From NCBI GenBank assembly GCA_963573385.1, contig CAUYLG010005311.1, positions 62,001 through 126,000 on the forward strand: a stretch of 64,000 bases of DNA, read 5' to 3'. The notes beneath the pieces were generated by a model that saw only the letters and a program-made list of their open reading frames with translations, was not told the origin of the DNA and made no database searches. The stretch is from Cacajao melanocephalus (taxonomy: Eukaryota; Chordata; Mammalia; Primates; Pitheciidae). Shown piece after piece: positions 11,991-24,740 of the stretch. The stretch's first letter is position 1, and each line of letters starts with the position of its first letter. The position numbers and the translations under genes were made by a program.

Positions 11991-12584
11991 AATAAGTATT
12001 TTTCTGCAAAAGACACATCAAAGCTTCCATCATGTATTGTTCTAAGATTTTTAAGAGCAAATCTAGAGCCATTATTTGATTCCTTAACTGCCACATAGCA
12101 GCAAAAACTCTTGATCAGCCAACAAGGGCAACTGGAGTCCTAAGTAAACCTCTTAAAGCCAAGATTGAGATAGTTTAATTCACTTTTTTATAATATTCTT
12201 TTTAAGTGAGGTAGTTCAGTTTTTTTGTGTGATAACCAATATTCTTCTACAAAGAAGTTTATGTATTTGCATAATAAAATATCACTCAACCAGTTCTTAA
12301 TGTAGGAGTTTCTAAAATCAACGAATAAGTAATTACTGAAAACCAACATAACCCATCCTGGAGTCTGAGCTATTGTTCCTACTCTTAAGAGTCCCCAAAA
12401 TGATTAAAGAAATACAATTACATATATACGTATATCTATCTGTCGGTCTATCTATCTATCTATCTAAATGTAGTTGTAAGATAAAAGAATTTGGAACAGG
12501 ACTGGTTTCAATGAATTTTCATGACGTGAAATAATTCCACGGGTTTGAGTAACAAGAAGTCAATGTCAAGGAATTGAAGCCTGA
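11991..12584. other. Unassigned sequence with short tetranucleotide repeat
   Basis: No gene or repeat family is recognised, apart from a short CTAT microsatellite at about 12432-12467. Confidence 0.5.
12432..12467 (+). repeat. (CTAT)n microsatellite
   Basis: The run is about nine units of CTAT/TATC, with a CTGTCGGT interruption near the start. It is short and imperfect. Confidence 0.85.
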
Positions 12585-13222
12585 GATGTATTCATTCATT
12601 TATTCAACATAGATTTATTGTGTGTCTACCCTGTAAAAGGTATTACCTAGGTGCTAGAGATGTAACAGAAAATAAAATAGCTCTCATGGAGCAATGCTCT
12701 GTAAATTTTATGTCCAAGTGGAAGTAGTGGCCAAAAGAAAAATTTTAAATAAGGTTTTATATGCTGTTAAATGGTGACAGGTGCTGAGGAGAAAAATAAA
12801 GCAAGAAAAGGGATAGCTGAGTGAGGGAGAAGAGGAAGAGGTCACAATTCTCAATGGAGGGTAGGGGTTCTAGTAAGTCCTCACTGAGAGGGTAATGTTT
12901 AAGCAAAGACTTCAAAGAGGTAAGAGAGTCAAACATATGAATAACTAGGAAAGAACACCCCAGACAGGGCATAGCCAGTACCCTCTGAAGATAAGATTAG
13001 AGAGGTAAAAGTTCAGATCTTGTATGACCTTGTAAAGATATGGGCTTTTACTGTGATTAACATGAAAAGCCACTGAAAGTTTTGAGCCCAGGATGTTATG
13101 TGGCTTAATTTTTTAAAAAAGATCATTCCAGCTGCAGAATGAGGGTAGAAGAGGAAAGAAGCAGAAATAAAAGTCAGCACACTATTTTAAAAATCCAAGC
13201 AAGAGATGACAATTGTGGCAGA
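12585..13222 (+). mobile_element. L2 (LINE-2) 3' part, left half
   Basis: The sequence follows the widespread L2-type 3' region: ATTCATTTATTCAACATAG, then CTCATGGAGC, then GTTTAAGCAAAGACTTCAAAGAGG, then the GGCTTTTACTGTGATTAACATG and AAGATCATTCCAGCTGC blocks. It is interrupted at 13222 by a MaLR-like LTR and resumes at 13815. The assignment to L2 rests on memory of the consensus. Confidence 0.7.
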
Positions 13223-13809
13223 TGATCCCTAAAATGACTCTCAATGATCCCTGACTCCTCGTGTTTACAGTCTTGTTTAATCTCTCCTTGGGTGTAGAAC
13301 CCTGGAATTTGCTTCTAACAAAGAGAACTTCACAAAGGTGAGAAAGATGTTACCCCATAATGAGATTAAATTGTATGGCAAAGGTGATAGGAGGTCACTA
13401 CTGTAATTACATTACCATATATATAAGATTCATCTTGCTAGCAGAGCCCCTGGGGACATGGCCACTCACTAGTCTTGAAGAAGTGAGCTGTCATGCAGGA
13501 AACAGGCATGTTGTAGAGGACCTTGTGGCAAGAATCAACAGGAGGCCTCAATTGCTAAGGACAGCCTCCAGCAAGAAACTGAACAATCTGAGTGTACTTA
13601 AACGAAAATCTTTTCCCTGTCCAGCTTCAGAAAAGATTGCCACCACCAAAGCCAATTCCTGTTCTGGAGCCCAAAGAAATGAAATTATGAAACAGACAAT
13701 CTAGTAAAGCTATGCTCAGACTTCTGACCTACAAAACTATGTGATAATTAATATGGTTTTAAGCTACAAATTTAGTGGTAATTCGTGACACAACAATAAA
13801 ACTAATACA
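13223..13809 (+). mobile_element. MaLR-like (MLT1-type) solitary LTR inserted in L2
   Basis: The 587-bp unit begins TG and ends CA. The flanks GCAGA (13218-13222) and GCAGT (13810-13814) form a 4-of-5 match target duplication. The 3' part has the typical ACTTCTGACCTACAAAACT, GGTTTTAAGCTACAAATTT and AAAACTAATACA blocks of MaLR-type LTRs. Removing it rejoins the L2 sequence on both sides. A 114-codon open frame inside (13360-13704) has no family resemblance and is taken as chance. Confidence 0.7.
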
Positions 13810-13814
13810 GCAGT

Positions 13815-14115
13815 GGTTCAGATTAGGGTGGTAGCAGTGGTCTGAAAGCAAAGACAAGATTTAATAACTGACACAACAAGAAAAGTTAAGATAGGTTCCA
13901 AGGATTTTTGCCTAGACAACAGAAAAGAAAAAGCTATTTACTAAGATGGGGAGACCTATAGAAGAGCAAGTTTGAAGGAGATAGCATCAATGGTTCAGCT
14001 TTGGACAATTCAGTTTTGAGATGTATGAAGATAGAAGTAGGAACAGGAAGTTGCATCCATGAATCTGAAGCTCAGTACAAATAAAAATCAGATATATACT
14101 TTGGGATTATACATA
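13815..14115 (+). mobile_element. L2 3' part, right half
   Basis: The sequence resumes with TTAGGGTGGTAGCAGTGGTC, then TTTACTAAGATGGGGAGACC, TTCAGTTTTGAGATGTATGA and GAATCTGAAGCTCAG. These follow the same L2-like consensus as 12585-13222. The end is vague. Confidence 0.65.
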
Positions 14116-15180
14116 TATGGTATACAGGGACTACCTGAGATCAATGATATCTCAAAGTTGTGAGTGGAGAGAAATCAGTAATATCTCAAAGCAAGATCAT
14201 AATTTCTCAAAGCTGTGTTTGGAGAGAGATATTGGAAGCCAGAAAACTAACAGGCGAAAAAACGTCATTCAAAAGAGGGTACACAGCATAACCAGAAGCT
14301 TGGAAGGAGGAATGAGTAAGAGACTACTGGTGACTTACGGGCAGTCAGCATATTTCTTTCATTTTCAAGAACCTAACAAAGCACGTGGAAACCAGAAAAC
14401 CCTAAAAATGACAGGTGACTAGTAAGAAAGGCACAAGAAGGCAGCAAAATAAAATTGTCCTTAATGGGAAGTGGGAGGATGGAAGGAGACATTAATGACT
14501 TTTGTATTAGTGACTCTACTTCTGAGATATCTAACCTTAAAATGGCATGTGTATCTTCTTCCAGAGTGTGAGAGAATTCTGTAACTAAAGTGGAAGGAAT
14601 CTTGCAAAAGTCTGGCTCTGAATGAGTAGGTGCCTTAAGTTCTAGGCTCAGCTACAGGGTAAAGTGATGATTATAAAGCAATCTGAAATTCTTTCTAGCA
14701 TAAGGGTTGGGGTAGGGAGTAGATTCATAGCTCAAAGACAGAAAATAGGTTAACAAAAGAAAGTAGTCAGTTTAACTAATGGATCATGGTGCTCTCCAGA
14801 TATTTTTAAAGTTTTGTATTAGACTCGTTTCTTACATAAAAGTGCTATTACCCAACAACTGTAAGTACTGTGTGTTTTCTGTATTGTGCCAGAGGTGTTA
14901 TGGATATAAAAAAGAAAAAAGTAGAATAATAGTTTTTGCTCTCAGAAATCTGTATCTGCTAGATAAAAAGATAAAAGCATATCTACAAAAAAAAAAAAAC
15001 AGAAAAGAATCAGCCAGCACTTATGCATATTTTGGAGGGATTATTACAGTTCATAAAAAAGATAACATGTTAGTACTACTATAAATCATTTAGAAGCTAA
15101 TTTTATCAACACTTGCAATAAATTACCCTGCTATGAACTGCTATACCTTAAACTAAATTATATGTGTACATATCACACAT
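14116..15180. other. Unassigned sequence
   Basis: No gene is recognised. The stretch 14150-14235 contains two near-copies of a TCTCAAAG-TGTG-TGGAGAGA pattern spaced about 63 bp apart. The early part may still be L2. A-rich runs occur near 14988. Confidence 0.45.
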
Positions 15181-15417
15181 ATACAGTGGGTATATGTATA
15201 TCTTTATAAATAGACATAGAGTATAAAAAGAAAGTTTTGATAAATTTCACTGAACTATTAGGTAATGAAGTATCAGGAGTAACAAGAATTGAGTGCCTAG
15301 GTATACAATGGGTATAGGTATGATATACCTTCTTATAGATATAGGGTATAAAAGGAAGGTTTTGATCAATTTCACTGAAATACTAGGTATCAGGAGTAAG
15401 ATGAATTGAGTGCCTAG
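15181..15417 (+). repeat. Two-copy tandem duplication (about 120 bp units)
   Basis: Copy 1 (15181-15300) and copy 2 (15303-15417) both begin ATACARTGGGTATA. Both contain GGTATAAAARGRAAGGTTTTGAT-like and AATTTCACTGAA segments, then ATCAGGAGTAA, and end in GAATTGAGTGCCTAG or TGAATTGAGTGCCTAG. They differ by substitutions and small indels, so the duplication is old. The segment after copy 2 continues with MIR/L2-like sequence. Confidence 0.88.
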
Positions 15418-16751
15418 TACGTGTTCAGCACTTTATGTTCAAAGGGCTACTAAATGGCAGTAGGGAACTGAATACAGGCTGTAGGATCTAAAACATGGCT
15501 TTCTCCTTTCAGCTCCGTTGTCTCTGCTGCAGTGTTCCTTCCAATTCACTCTGCGTGTGTCAATCAGATTGACTAATTCATACATTCACACTCCTCACTT
15601 TAGAGAAATACTAAAAATAAAAAAAGTCACCGTGATAGATGACAATTTAGCAGGAGCACTATAATTTTTTCCAAATGTTGATACGAGATAAATTATATAC
15701 CAAAATAATGCACTGCCAGGTATATTTTTCCCTTAACGACTTGGATGGATGTAATAATGTAGTCGGTTCTTTCTACCTCTGATTTATTGATGGCATGAGA
15801 TTTGTCGTCTTGTTTTGGTGAAATTATACATCTAGAGAAAATTTTCAAGGGACAAAGTTAATTTGAGTTATCTTGAACTTTCAGCAAGTCTGGGAGAGTT
15901 TTAGAAAAGACAAGCACTGTCAACCAATGAATCAAGAAACTACGTATTTTAGTTTGAATTTTTCAAAGCACATGAAATGGCAATTCACAAAGCTTTTGAT
16001 ACTAAAAAGAAAACTCAGAGGTCAAATGTCCATCAACTATATCACCAAAAATCTTGGGGCAAATGCACAGTTGTTTTTTCTTTCAACTAAACCTCGGTTA
16101 AATTGAAAGAAATAACATCTGTGCTCTCCCATTAAAAAACTGGGTAAACCCAAAGATTTAGAAATATAGATAATTTTATCAACAAAATTACAAATGCTTT
16201 ATCCTACCTTTGTGTGGACAGGATTTCAGGTGTAATCAGCACCTCCAGATGAAAATAGACAAGTTAGTCAAAGAGTCCACGATGTGATTATCCCACTGTC
16301 TAAGTTTCGTAAATACCTAGCTCTTTAACTGAATTCTTTCAGACCAGCATTGGGCTCTGTATACACAGACAGAGTGTATTTAAGTTTACTAAGACCTAAG
16401 CAGACTAACAGGCATATTTCCATTCAATATCTCTAATGTGAGGAACTCTCATAATTACACTCTTCTAGCTAAAACAAAACAAAATGTTCCCTTCCTAAAT
16501 AAAGCCTTTATAAAGGACTGCACTCCATGAATTTGTTCCTTCTCCTTATTTGCTGGTATACCTTACTCCTTTTCAGGGTCTTACTAATAACAATAAAACT
16601 AATATACTAAACTGAATTATGTGTTGTAATTGCTTATTCTCACGTAATACCCACAAAAACCTTATAAATTTGTGATTTACCCCTGATTTTAAAGGTGACC
16701 AACTAAGGTACAAAGATGAACATTAACTGGCCCTAATAGAAAAACAGCTGG
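15418..16751. other. Unassigned sequence
   Basis: The first 30 bases resemble a MIR or L2 tail (ACGTGTTCAGCACTTTATG). The rest shows no gene, RNA or repeat I can name. Confidence 0.45.
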
Positions 16752-18267
<1,516 letters not shown>

Positions 18268-18445
18268 ATCTTTTAGTTGCTACTTACATAGTCTTAATGC
18301 TTAAAATACTACAGAAATACTATCTGCAAGAAAATATGCCCTGGAAGCTGAGGCTCATAATGTATAATTTCTTTGGTAGTGTATTTCTTATATAATGAGG
18401 GCAAGCAAATGCATTTTCTCAATACAATTTAAAAGTATGAGGCAA

Positions 18446-18761
18446 GGCCGGGCGCAGTGGCTCACGCCTGTAATCCCAGCACTTTGGGAGGCCGAGGCGC
18501 GGATCACGAGGTCAAGAGATGGAGACCATCCTGGCCAACATGGTGAAACCCCGTCTCTACTAAAAATACAAAAAAAAAATTAGCTGGGCGTGGTGGCGCG
18601 TGCCCCTAGTCCCAGCTACTCGAGAGGCTGAAGCAGAATTGCTTGAACCCGGGAGGCGAAGGTTGCAGTGAGCCGAGGTCACACTGCACTCCAGACTGGT
18701 GCCTAGTCGGGGAGAGAGACTCTGTCTTAAAAAAAAAAAAAAAGAAAGAAAGAAAGAAAGA
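18446..18761 (+). mobile_element. AluSc-like element with GAAA-rich tail
   Basis: A full-length Alu starts GGCCGGGCGCAGTGG. The GGATCACGAGGTCAAGAGAT and CCATCCTGGCCAACATGG stretches point to AluSc or an early AluY. The tail is A-rich then (GAAA)n. Flanks AAAGTATGAGGCAA and AAAGAATGAGGCAA give a 14-bp target duplication with one mismatch. Confidence 0.94.
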
Positions 18762-20299
18762 ATGAGGCAAATCTCCTGACTTCTGGAAAGTCCACTCCCC
18801 TCTCGTTCTCACCTTCATTGTATTTTTGTAACATTCCCTTATTTCAGGGAAAATTGCAATAAATAGTTTTTAAGTCATTACTCATCCAATTTTTACCAGA
18901 CGCCCCCTCCACCCCCCCCCCCCGCCCACACCAAATTGAATTCAAATTTAGGCTTAAGAAGAAAAAAGAATCTGAAAGAATTTCTCCATTCTATTCTCTG
19001 CTATTTCTCTGCCTTTGACATAACCTCCAAGTCACTGGCTGCACTGGAAAAAAAAAAAAAAACAGAAGATAGGAGGGAAAGGAAGGGAAAAGCAACAAGG
19101 AAAAGAAGAGGAAGAGAGTGTCAGAGTTTTCAAGAGTTCAGAATGGATTGCAATTAGGGGTTTGGAACCGTGAACTGAGAATTTCAGTTGCTTTTATGCA
19201 AGCAATGGCTCTGTTATCAGAATTCAACAGAGAACAAGGGCTTCCTTATAGTAGGCTAAAGTTCCCATACCTCCTTCAATTGGTTTTACACTTTCTACAA
19301 CCTAAAAGTGTTATTAACTTTTGAGTTGTAGAAAGAGAATAGATGCTTTCAGTCACTGACTACTTCAACGAACATAATCTGCATTTCTTTTCTCTTCCTC
19401 TTGATCAGTTTTTTGGGGGAATTGCTCCCCCTGCACGAACAACAGAAATAAGATTCAAAACTTGTTCCTTCTAGATAATATCAACAGCAGCCATAAACAA
19501 AGGCAAAGTCTGCGATTTAAGTTGTATGCTGAGGGATGAAATTAGGTATTACACTGGGGAATGAAAGCTGTAAGCCAGAAAATAAAATGCCCATAATTTA
19601 AAAGTAAATACAAGTAAAAGAAAAAAAATGTGTCACTTGAAAGACACAGGTTTTGATGATAGCATAATTCAACAGATTTAAATAAAAATTAAGATGTTCA
19701 TTTAAACACATAGCCCATTTGTTTAAAAATAGAGAAATATTCTGTCATTCATTTTACCATTTTAACTGGATGATTTTGAATATGTAGAGGATTGGGGTCC
19801 CCAGAAGGTTTTTTTCACTTTTTAACCAGATGTCTCAGAATGCAGCCTCTTCTTTCCTCAGTTTGATATTTTGCAGTCCCCTCCTTTCTGCCTTTCCTCT
19901 CTGTCCCATCTCTAAACTTGTCACTACTAAACATCTTGTTCTGAAAGTACAATATAAGGGAAAAAAAAAAAAAAAAGAAAGATTTGAATTCTAGCAGAAA
20001 GAACTCAAGTGCAAAGTTTTTATGAGTAAAGCTTAAATTATTTCTAAAGATACATATTATGTCTTAAATAATTGCTAGGTCTTATTTAATAAAAATGAAA
20101 TTAAATGTCAGTGAATTTCTTAAATGATGGAAGGAGAGAGCAAATCAACTAAACTGATTTTACCAAACTATACAGAATGCCTCTTGTGAAATTGCCATAA
20201 TACCTGAAACTGTTACTCCAGCAGCAACTACGAAAGCCTGTATTTCCAACCAAGACACTCTTCATTAAAAAATGCATTGACTTGTTCTATAGGTCTTAA
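18762..20299. other. Unassigned sequence with C-rich tract
   Basis: No gene or repeat family is recognised. A cytosine run of 12 occurs at 18912-18923 within a C-rich stretch, and a purine-rich AAGGAAGGGAAAAGC region lies near 19050-19110. Confidence 0.45.
18903..18928 (+). repeat. Poly(C)-rich tract
   Basis: The stretch is nearly pure C with 12 consecutive C. Such runs tend to vary in length between individuals. Confidence 0.85.
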
Positions 20300-20975
20300 T
20301 GATATGGACAGGAGGCAGAGAAATACTGGGTAGAGGAGGGCAGTTCCCGGGAGGGCCCCACCCTAAAGTCTGGAACTCTGGCCCAAAGTGAGAACTTTAC
20401 ATCCTCATTATTTTCCTGCTCGAATGTTGCCTTTTCCAAAACCGCACTGGCCCACCTGGCCCCCTCATTCTGTACCCATAAAAACCCCAGGCTCCACTGG
20501 CAGAGGAGCAGCAGAGAAAGAGAGAAGAAAAGCAGCAGACAGATGTCAGAGAGAAGGAGCTTGACTTCAGAGGGATGGCTGGACGGTGGGACTTTGGAGA
20601 AGAGCCTGGCAGGGGATGGCCAGACTCCAGGGAAGATCACCTTCCCATTCCGTTCCCTTTACAGCTCCTCTTCCCGCTGAAAGCCACTTTCATCGGCAAT
20701 AAAATCCTCCATATTCACCACCCTTCATTTCATTCCTGTGATCTGATTCTTCCTGGATGCCAAACAAGAGCTTGGGAGTCATGGGTGCACATGCTTGAGC
20801 TGCTTAACACTTTAGCCATCCACAGACAGCAAAAACAAAAGAGCACTGTAACACACAATGTCTGGGGCTCCAGAGGTCGCTGGTACTCAGACACTGCGGT
20901 GGGGCCACAGAGAGCTCCGCTCTTCTCTATGCTCAGAAGCACTCATCGTGGCTCCTGAACCCACTCACCTGTATA
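20300..20975 (+). mobile_element. ERV1-type solitary LTR
   Basis: The block is GC-richer than its surroundings and has retroviral LTR layout. A U3-like region ends in TGTACCCATAAAAACCCC (a TATA-like box, near 20475). An R-like region ends at the AATAAA poly(A) signal at about 20699. A U5-like region of about 270 bp follows, with TTCTTCCTGGATGCC and CTTGGGAGTCATGGGTGCA. No retroviral genes flank it, so it is a solitary LTR. The exact ends and a target duplication could not be fixed. The family is uncertain (gamma-type). A 127-codon open frame inside is chance. Confidence 0.75.
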
Positions 20976-22029
20976 CTTCCCCTCCCATGAGGGCTGAGTA
21001 AATGGGAAACTCCTGTCATGAGTCCCATGAAACAGTCAGGGAAATATCCTGCTTCATTAACACCTACTCTTGCTTTACAAGAATGTATCCACAAAGTTTT
21101 TCCAAAGTCTAAAATTTGCACCAGGTTGTTGAGCGTTGTTAATTTAGGATACATTTTTGAACAATAAACAATTAAAACATCTGAAGAAAATACCTAGCCA
21201 TGGCTACTGTCATCAAGTTACAGAATCATGTTTCCATACCAACAAGTAGCAAGAAACCAGATATTAAGTGCTGAGTGGTGTTCAAGGGGAAATGATGATA
21301 ATAATTGTTTAAATATTTAAAACATTGCCCTGAAAAGTAGTTTAACAGAAAAATCAATTCTGATTTACCAGTTAAAGAATATGCTGTGGGTATATAAATG
21401 AATACTATGGCCTAATAAAGCCATGGGCATTAACTGTTAATGATGCAAATAACTGATAGACTTGCAGAGTTGATACTTCCATATTTATTATTTTAACAAT
21501 AATTTGTTTTCCTAAGTGAAAAGTAGAAAAAGACACATGAAGCCATTTTTTTCTAGATAGAAGAAAGTTCATTAGAGAAAAAAAGATACATATACACATA
21601 GATGTAGATATAGATGCATATAGATACTGATATAAACATACTAATCCATAAAGCTTTTGCATTATTAGGCTTGGAGGAGTTAAAGGACATATCAAGGAGG
21701 CAAAAGAGCAAATAAAGAGAATAAAAAACAGAGCAAAAATTCGTAAGCATATGAGACAGTCTAAATTGTTCAAAAGACAAGTGCCACTATCAGTACTGCA
21801 ATGAAAACACAGCCTTGATATAGAAGGGAAAAGGGAGTGCTGAATTCAGGATTCCTGGATTAAGCCAGGAACCCTGGACGAGGGCTAAAGATTTGTAACA
21901 TTCCCTGCTGTCAAGCTGAAACAACTGCAAATCCTATCTGAGGAAAGCTTCCATAATCAAGAGTTATAGGAGGTGTATATATATCTTATATATGTATTTT
22001 ATAGATATAATTTAGACATCATAACTATT
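20976..22029. other. Unassigned sequence
   Basis: No gene is recognised. An AT-rich stretch with repeated ATAGAT/ATATAG motifs lies at about 21580-21640. The end may hold degraded L1M 5' sequence. Confidence 0.4.
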
Positions 22030-22925
22030 ATAGCTGTTCACCATCAGAATCACCCAACATGCAATAACACAAACCAACATAAGTGTGAATCAACAAAACT
22101 ACAGGCAACAGTCATAGCTATCCAAAACTTGAGGTGTTATAATTATCAGCTAGAGATTATAAAATACCTATGTATGAGATATTTAAAGATAAAATTATTA
22201 CATTTATTAAGTGAGTAGGCAACAAGATACTATCAAAAGTGGTTAGAAAAACCTGAAAGAACAACTAGACATTTTAGAAATGAAACGAAACGTATTATTG
22301 AAATAAAAATATTTAACAGATAGGTTATATCTCAGAATAGGCAAAACAGAAGGAACATTCATGAATTCACCAAAAAATGTATTCTAAAGGCAGCACAGAG
22401 AGAAAAGCAGAAAAAAAAATTTGGAAGAGATGTTAAGACAATATGGAAGATAGAGAGAAGCTAACATTTATTAATTCATCCATCCTATAAACATTCGACA
22501 AACATTCAGTAAGGGTCTGTTACGTATTAGGCACTTTCTAGACCCTGATGGAAAAAAATAGAAGAAAAAAAGATACAAAGTACATAGGAAGTAGGTTGCA
22601 GGTCAGATGATTATGGGTGTTATGAAGAAAATTAATAAACGGAAAGAGGAAACCAGAGTTCCAAAAGAGAAGAGAGCTAGAACAGAAGAGAAGACATATT
22701 TAAAGCAGTATTGGCTATAAATTTTCCAGGGATAATGAAAGAAATGAATTCAAAGGTAAGAAAGTATTATCTATACTATGCAGAATACATAAACGTAAAT
22801 GTGCATATATATATGTTGCCTTGAAACTATGGAAACTCTATGAGAATATCTTTAAAGTAGTCAGAGAGACAGAATAAAAACAACCAAACTTACAGATTTC
22901 TCAACAGCAAGAATGGAAACCATAC
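22030..22925 (+). mobile_element. L1M ORF1-region fragment interrupted by L2
   Basis: The sequence follows the ORF1 region of an old L1M: AAAAACCTGAAAGAACAACTAG, CAGCACAGAGAGAAAAGCAG, TTGGAAGAGATGTTAAGACA, and near the end AACAGCAAGAATGGAAACC. An L2-like insert occupies about 22470-22655. The frame is destroyed. Confidence 0.65.
22470..22655 (+). mobile_element. L2-like fragment nested in L1M
   Basis: The piece has the L2 3' pattern (AATTCATCCATCCTATAAACA, then GGCACTTTCTAGACCCTGATGG). L1M ORF1 sequence continues on either side. The match is short and diverged. Confidence 0.5.
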
Positions 22926-22929
22926 GACA

Positions 22930-23495
22930 TTTAATCATTTATTCAACAAATACTTATTGAGTATTTACTATGTCCTATGGCTAAAAAAGTAAATAAAAAT
23001 TCCTGCCCTCCCAGAACTTACATTTTAGTGGCTGAAGTTTGACAACAAACAAACTAGTAAACAAAACATTTCTTACTGATAAGTGATATGTTGCAACAAA
23101 GAAAATGTAAGAGATGGGAGAGAATCACATTGTGAGACATGAGAAAGAATGCTAGGAACTGATGCAGTTTTAATTACAGTGTCAGGAAAAGCCTCCAGAA
23201 AAAAATGTTTGATCAAAGACCTAAAGTGAGGGAGGGAGTTTAGAATTTGGAGCAAAAGTGATTCATTAAGTTGATTGTGTTGAGTGGCGCAATACTTGTA
23301 TTTTCCAAAATCAAAAGAAGCTATTGCATCTGGAGCAGAGGGAAAGAAAAAGAAAATTCGATAGTCATGGCATCAAAGAAGGAACATGAGCAGAGTGTAT
23401 GTTGTGTAAGAACTTGCAACCCATTTTAATAACATTGCCTTTTACTTTGAGTGAGATATGAAGCCATCAGAGGGTTTTAAATATAGCACTAGTAA
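22930..23495 (+). mobile_element. L2 3' part
   Basis: The L2-type blocks appear in order: ATTTATTCAACAAATACTTATTG, CCTGCCCTCCCAGAACTTACA, AGGAAAAGCCTCCAGAAA, TCAAAGACCTAAAGTGAGGGAGG, and CCTTTTACTTTGAGTGAGATATG followed by AGAGGGTTTTAAATA. The match is clear though diverged. Confidence 0.72.
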
Positions 23496-23499
23496 GAAG

Positions 23500-23800
23500 G
23501 CTGAATCATGGCCCCAGTAAAAAATGTTATAGACACTTTGACATTTTCTTTAAAATTTAACATGCATTTATGCTATGGCCTAACAATTTCACTCACAGGG
23601 TTTTTCTCAAGACAAATAAAAATATATGCCTGTAAAAAGATTTGTACAAGAATGTTCATAGGTGCTTTATTTATAATATTCAAAAACTAGAAACAAGTCA
23701 AATGTTCAACAACAGAAGGTAGACAAACAACGGTGAATATCCATACAATAAGTATCACTCATAGTACTCAGCAATAAAACAGGAATTAACGTTACCTAAG
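23500..23800 (+). mobile_element. L1M ORF2 3' fragment
   Basis: The stretch AAGATTTGTACAAGAATGTTCATAGGTGCTTT and the following ATTCAAAAACTAGAAAC and AATATCCATACAATAAGTATC pieces match the end of an old L1 ORF2. It is separate from the ORF1-region copies on both sides. Confidence 0.72.
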
Positions 23801-23859
23801 CATATCATAAGCAACTCTGAAAACAAGAGATAACTTTTTAAAGCAGACTGAGGAAAAAA

Positions 23860-24740
23860 AAAAACATAATCAGGGGAAAAACACATTCTGATTGATTTCT
23901 CATCTGAAATAATTGAGGTCAGATGATGATGGAATAGTATCTTTAAATTGAAGAAAAAAGGAAATGTCAATCTAAAATAACATATACAATTTTTTTTTTT
24001 CAAAAATGAAAGCAAAATAAAGCCATTTTCACATAAAGAAAAGTTTTGTTAGAATTTGTTACCAGTACATCCCCAAAACATCTAGAGTATAAGAAAACCT
24101 AAAGGATGTACTTCAGACTGAACAGAAATAATACAAGATGGAAACTTTAGTAAACAGAAAATAATGAGCACTGGGAATAAGTATGTTAGAAAATATAAAG
24201 AAAACTTTTTTCTTATTCATTTGAAAGAGAACTGTGCAAAGCAAAAATAGTAACACTGTATTTTTACATATTAACATATAGAAGTAAAATATATAATAAT
24301 AGCACAAGTGATGTGATTGGAAGAATAGAATTATACTGTTTTCAGGTTGCTATATTATACATAAAGTGTTACAGTATTAAATCAAAGTAAATTGTGACAA
24401 GCTATTTGTGACACTGTTATCACTAGAATGACCACTTAAAAATTATGAAAAGTATAGCTAAAAGGCAAATAGATAAAATCAGTTCTCAAAATTATTTATT
24501 CAACCGTAAAGAAAGAAAAGAACAAGAATCCTTGGGACAAATAAAAAATAAATAGGAGGATGGTAACATTAAAGACAACTGCATTACATTAAATGTTAAG
24601 AAACTAAACATCTCACTTAAAATTATCAGACAAAAACAATATTTTTGTTATAAAAAACAAGATGAAAAACAAGATTTTTAAAATAAATACACAAGAAGTT
24701 GAAAGTAAAAAGAATGAAAAAGATATATGATAACTACCTG
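23860..24740 (+). mobile_element. L1M ORF1 C-terminus, spacer and ORF2 start
   Basis: The sequence reads through the ORF1 C-terminal region (TTGATTTCTCATCTGAAAT, GAAAGCAAAATAAAGCCATTTTC, AGAATTTGTTACCAG), a long inter-ORF spacer (AGAAGTAAAATATATAATAA, TAGAATGACCACTTAAAAA), and the ORF2 start (TTACATTAAATGTTAAGAAAC). It covers the same part of ORF1 as the end of 22030-22925, so it must be a second L1M copy or a rearranged one. Confidence 0.68.

Noticed and set aside
20575..20958. 127-codon open frame, plus
   Set aside because: It lies in the R/U5-like part of an LTR and shows no retroviral or host domain.
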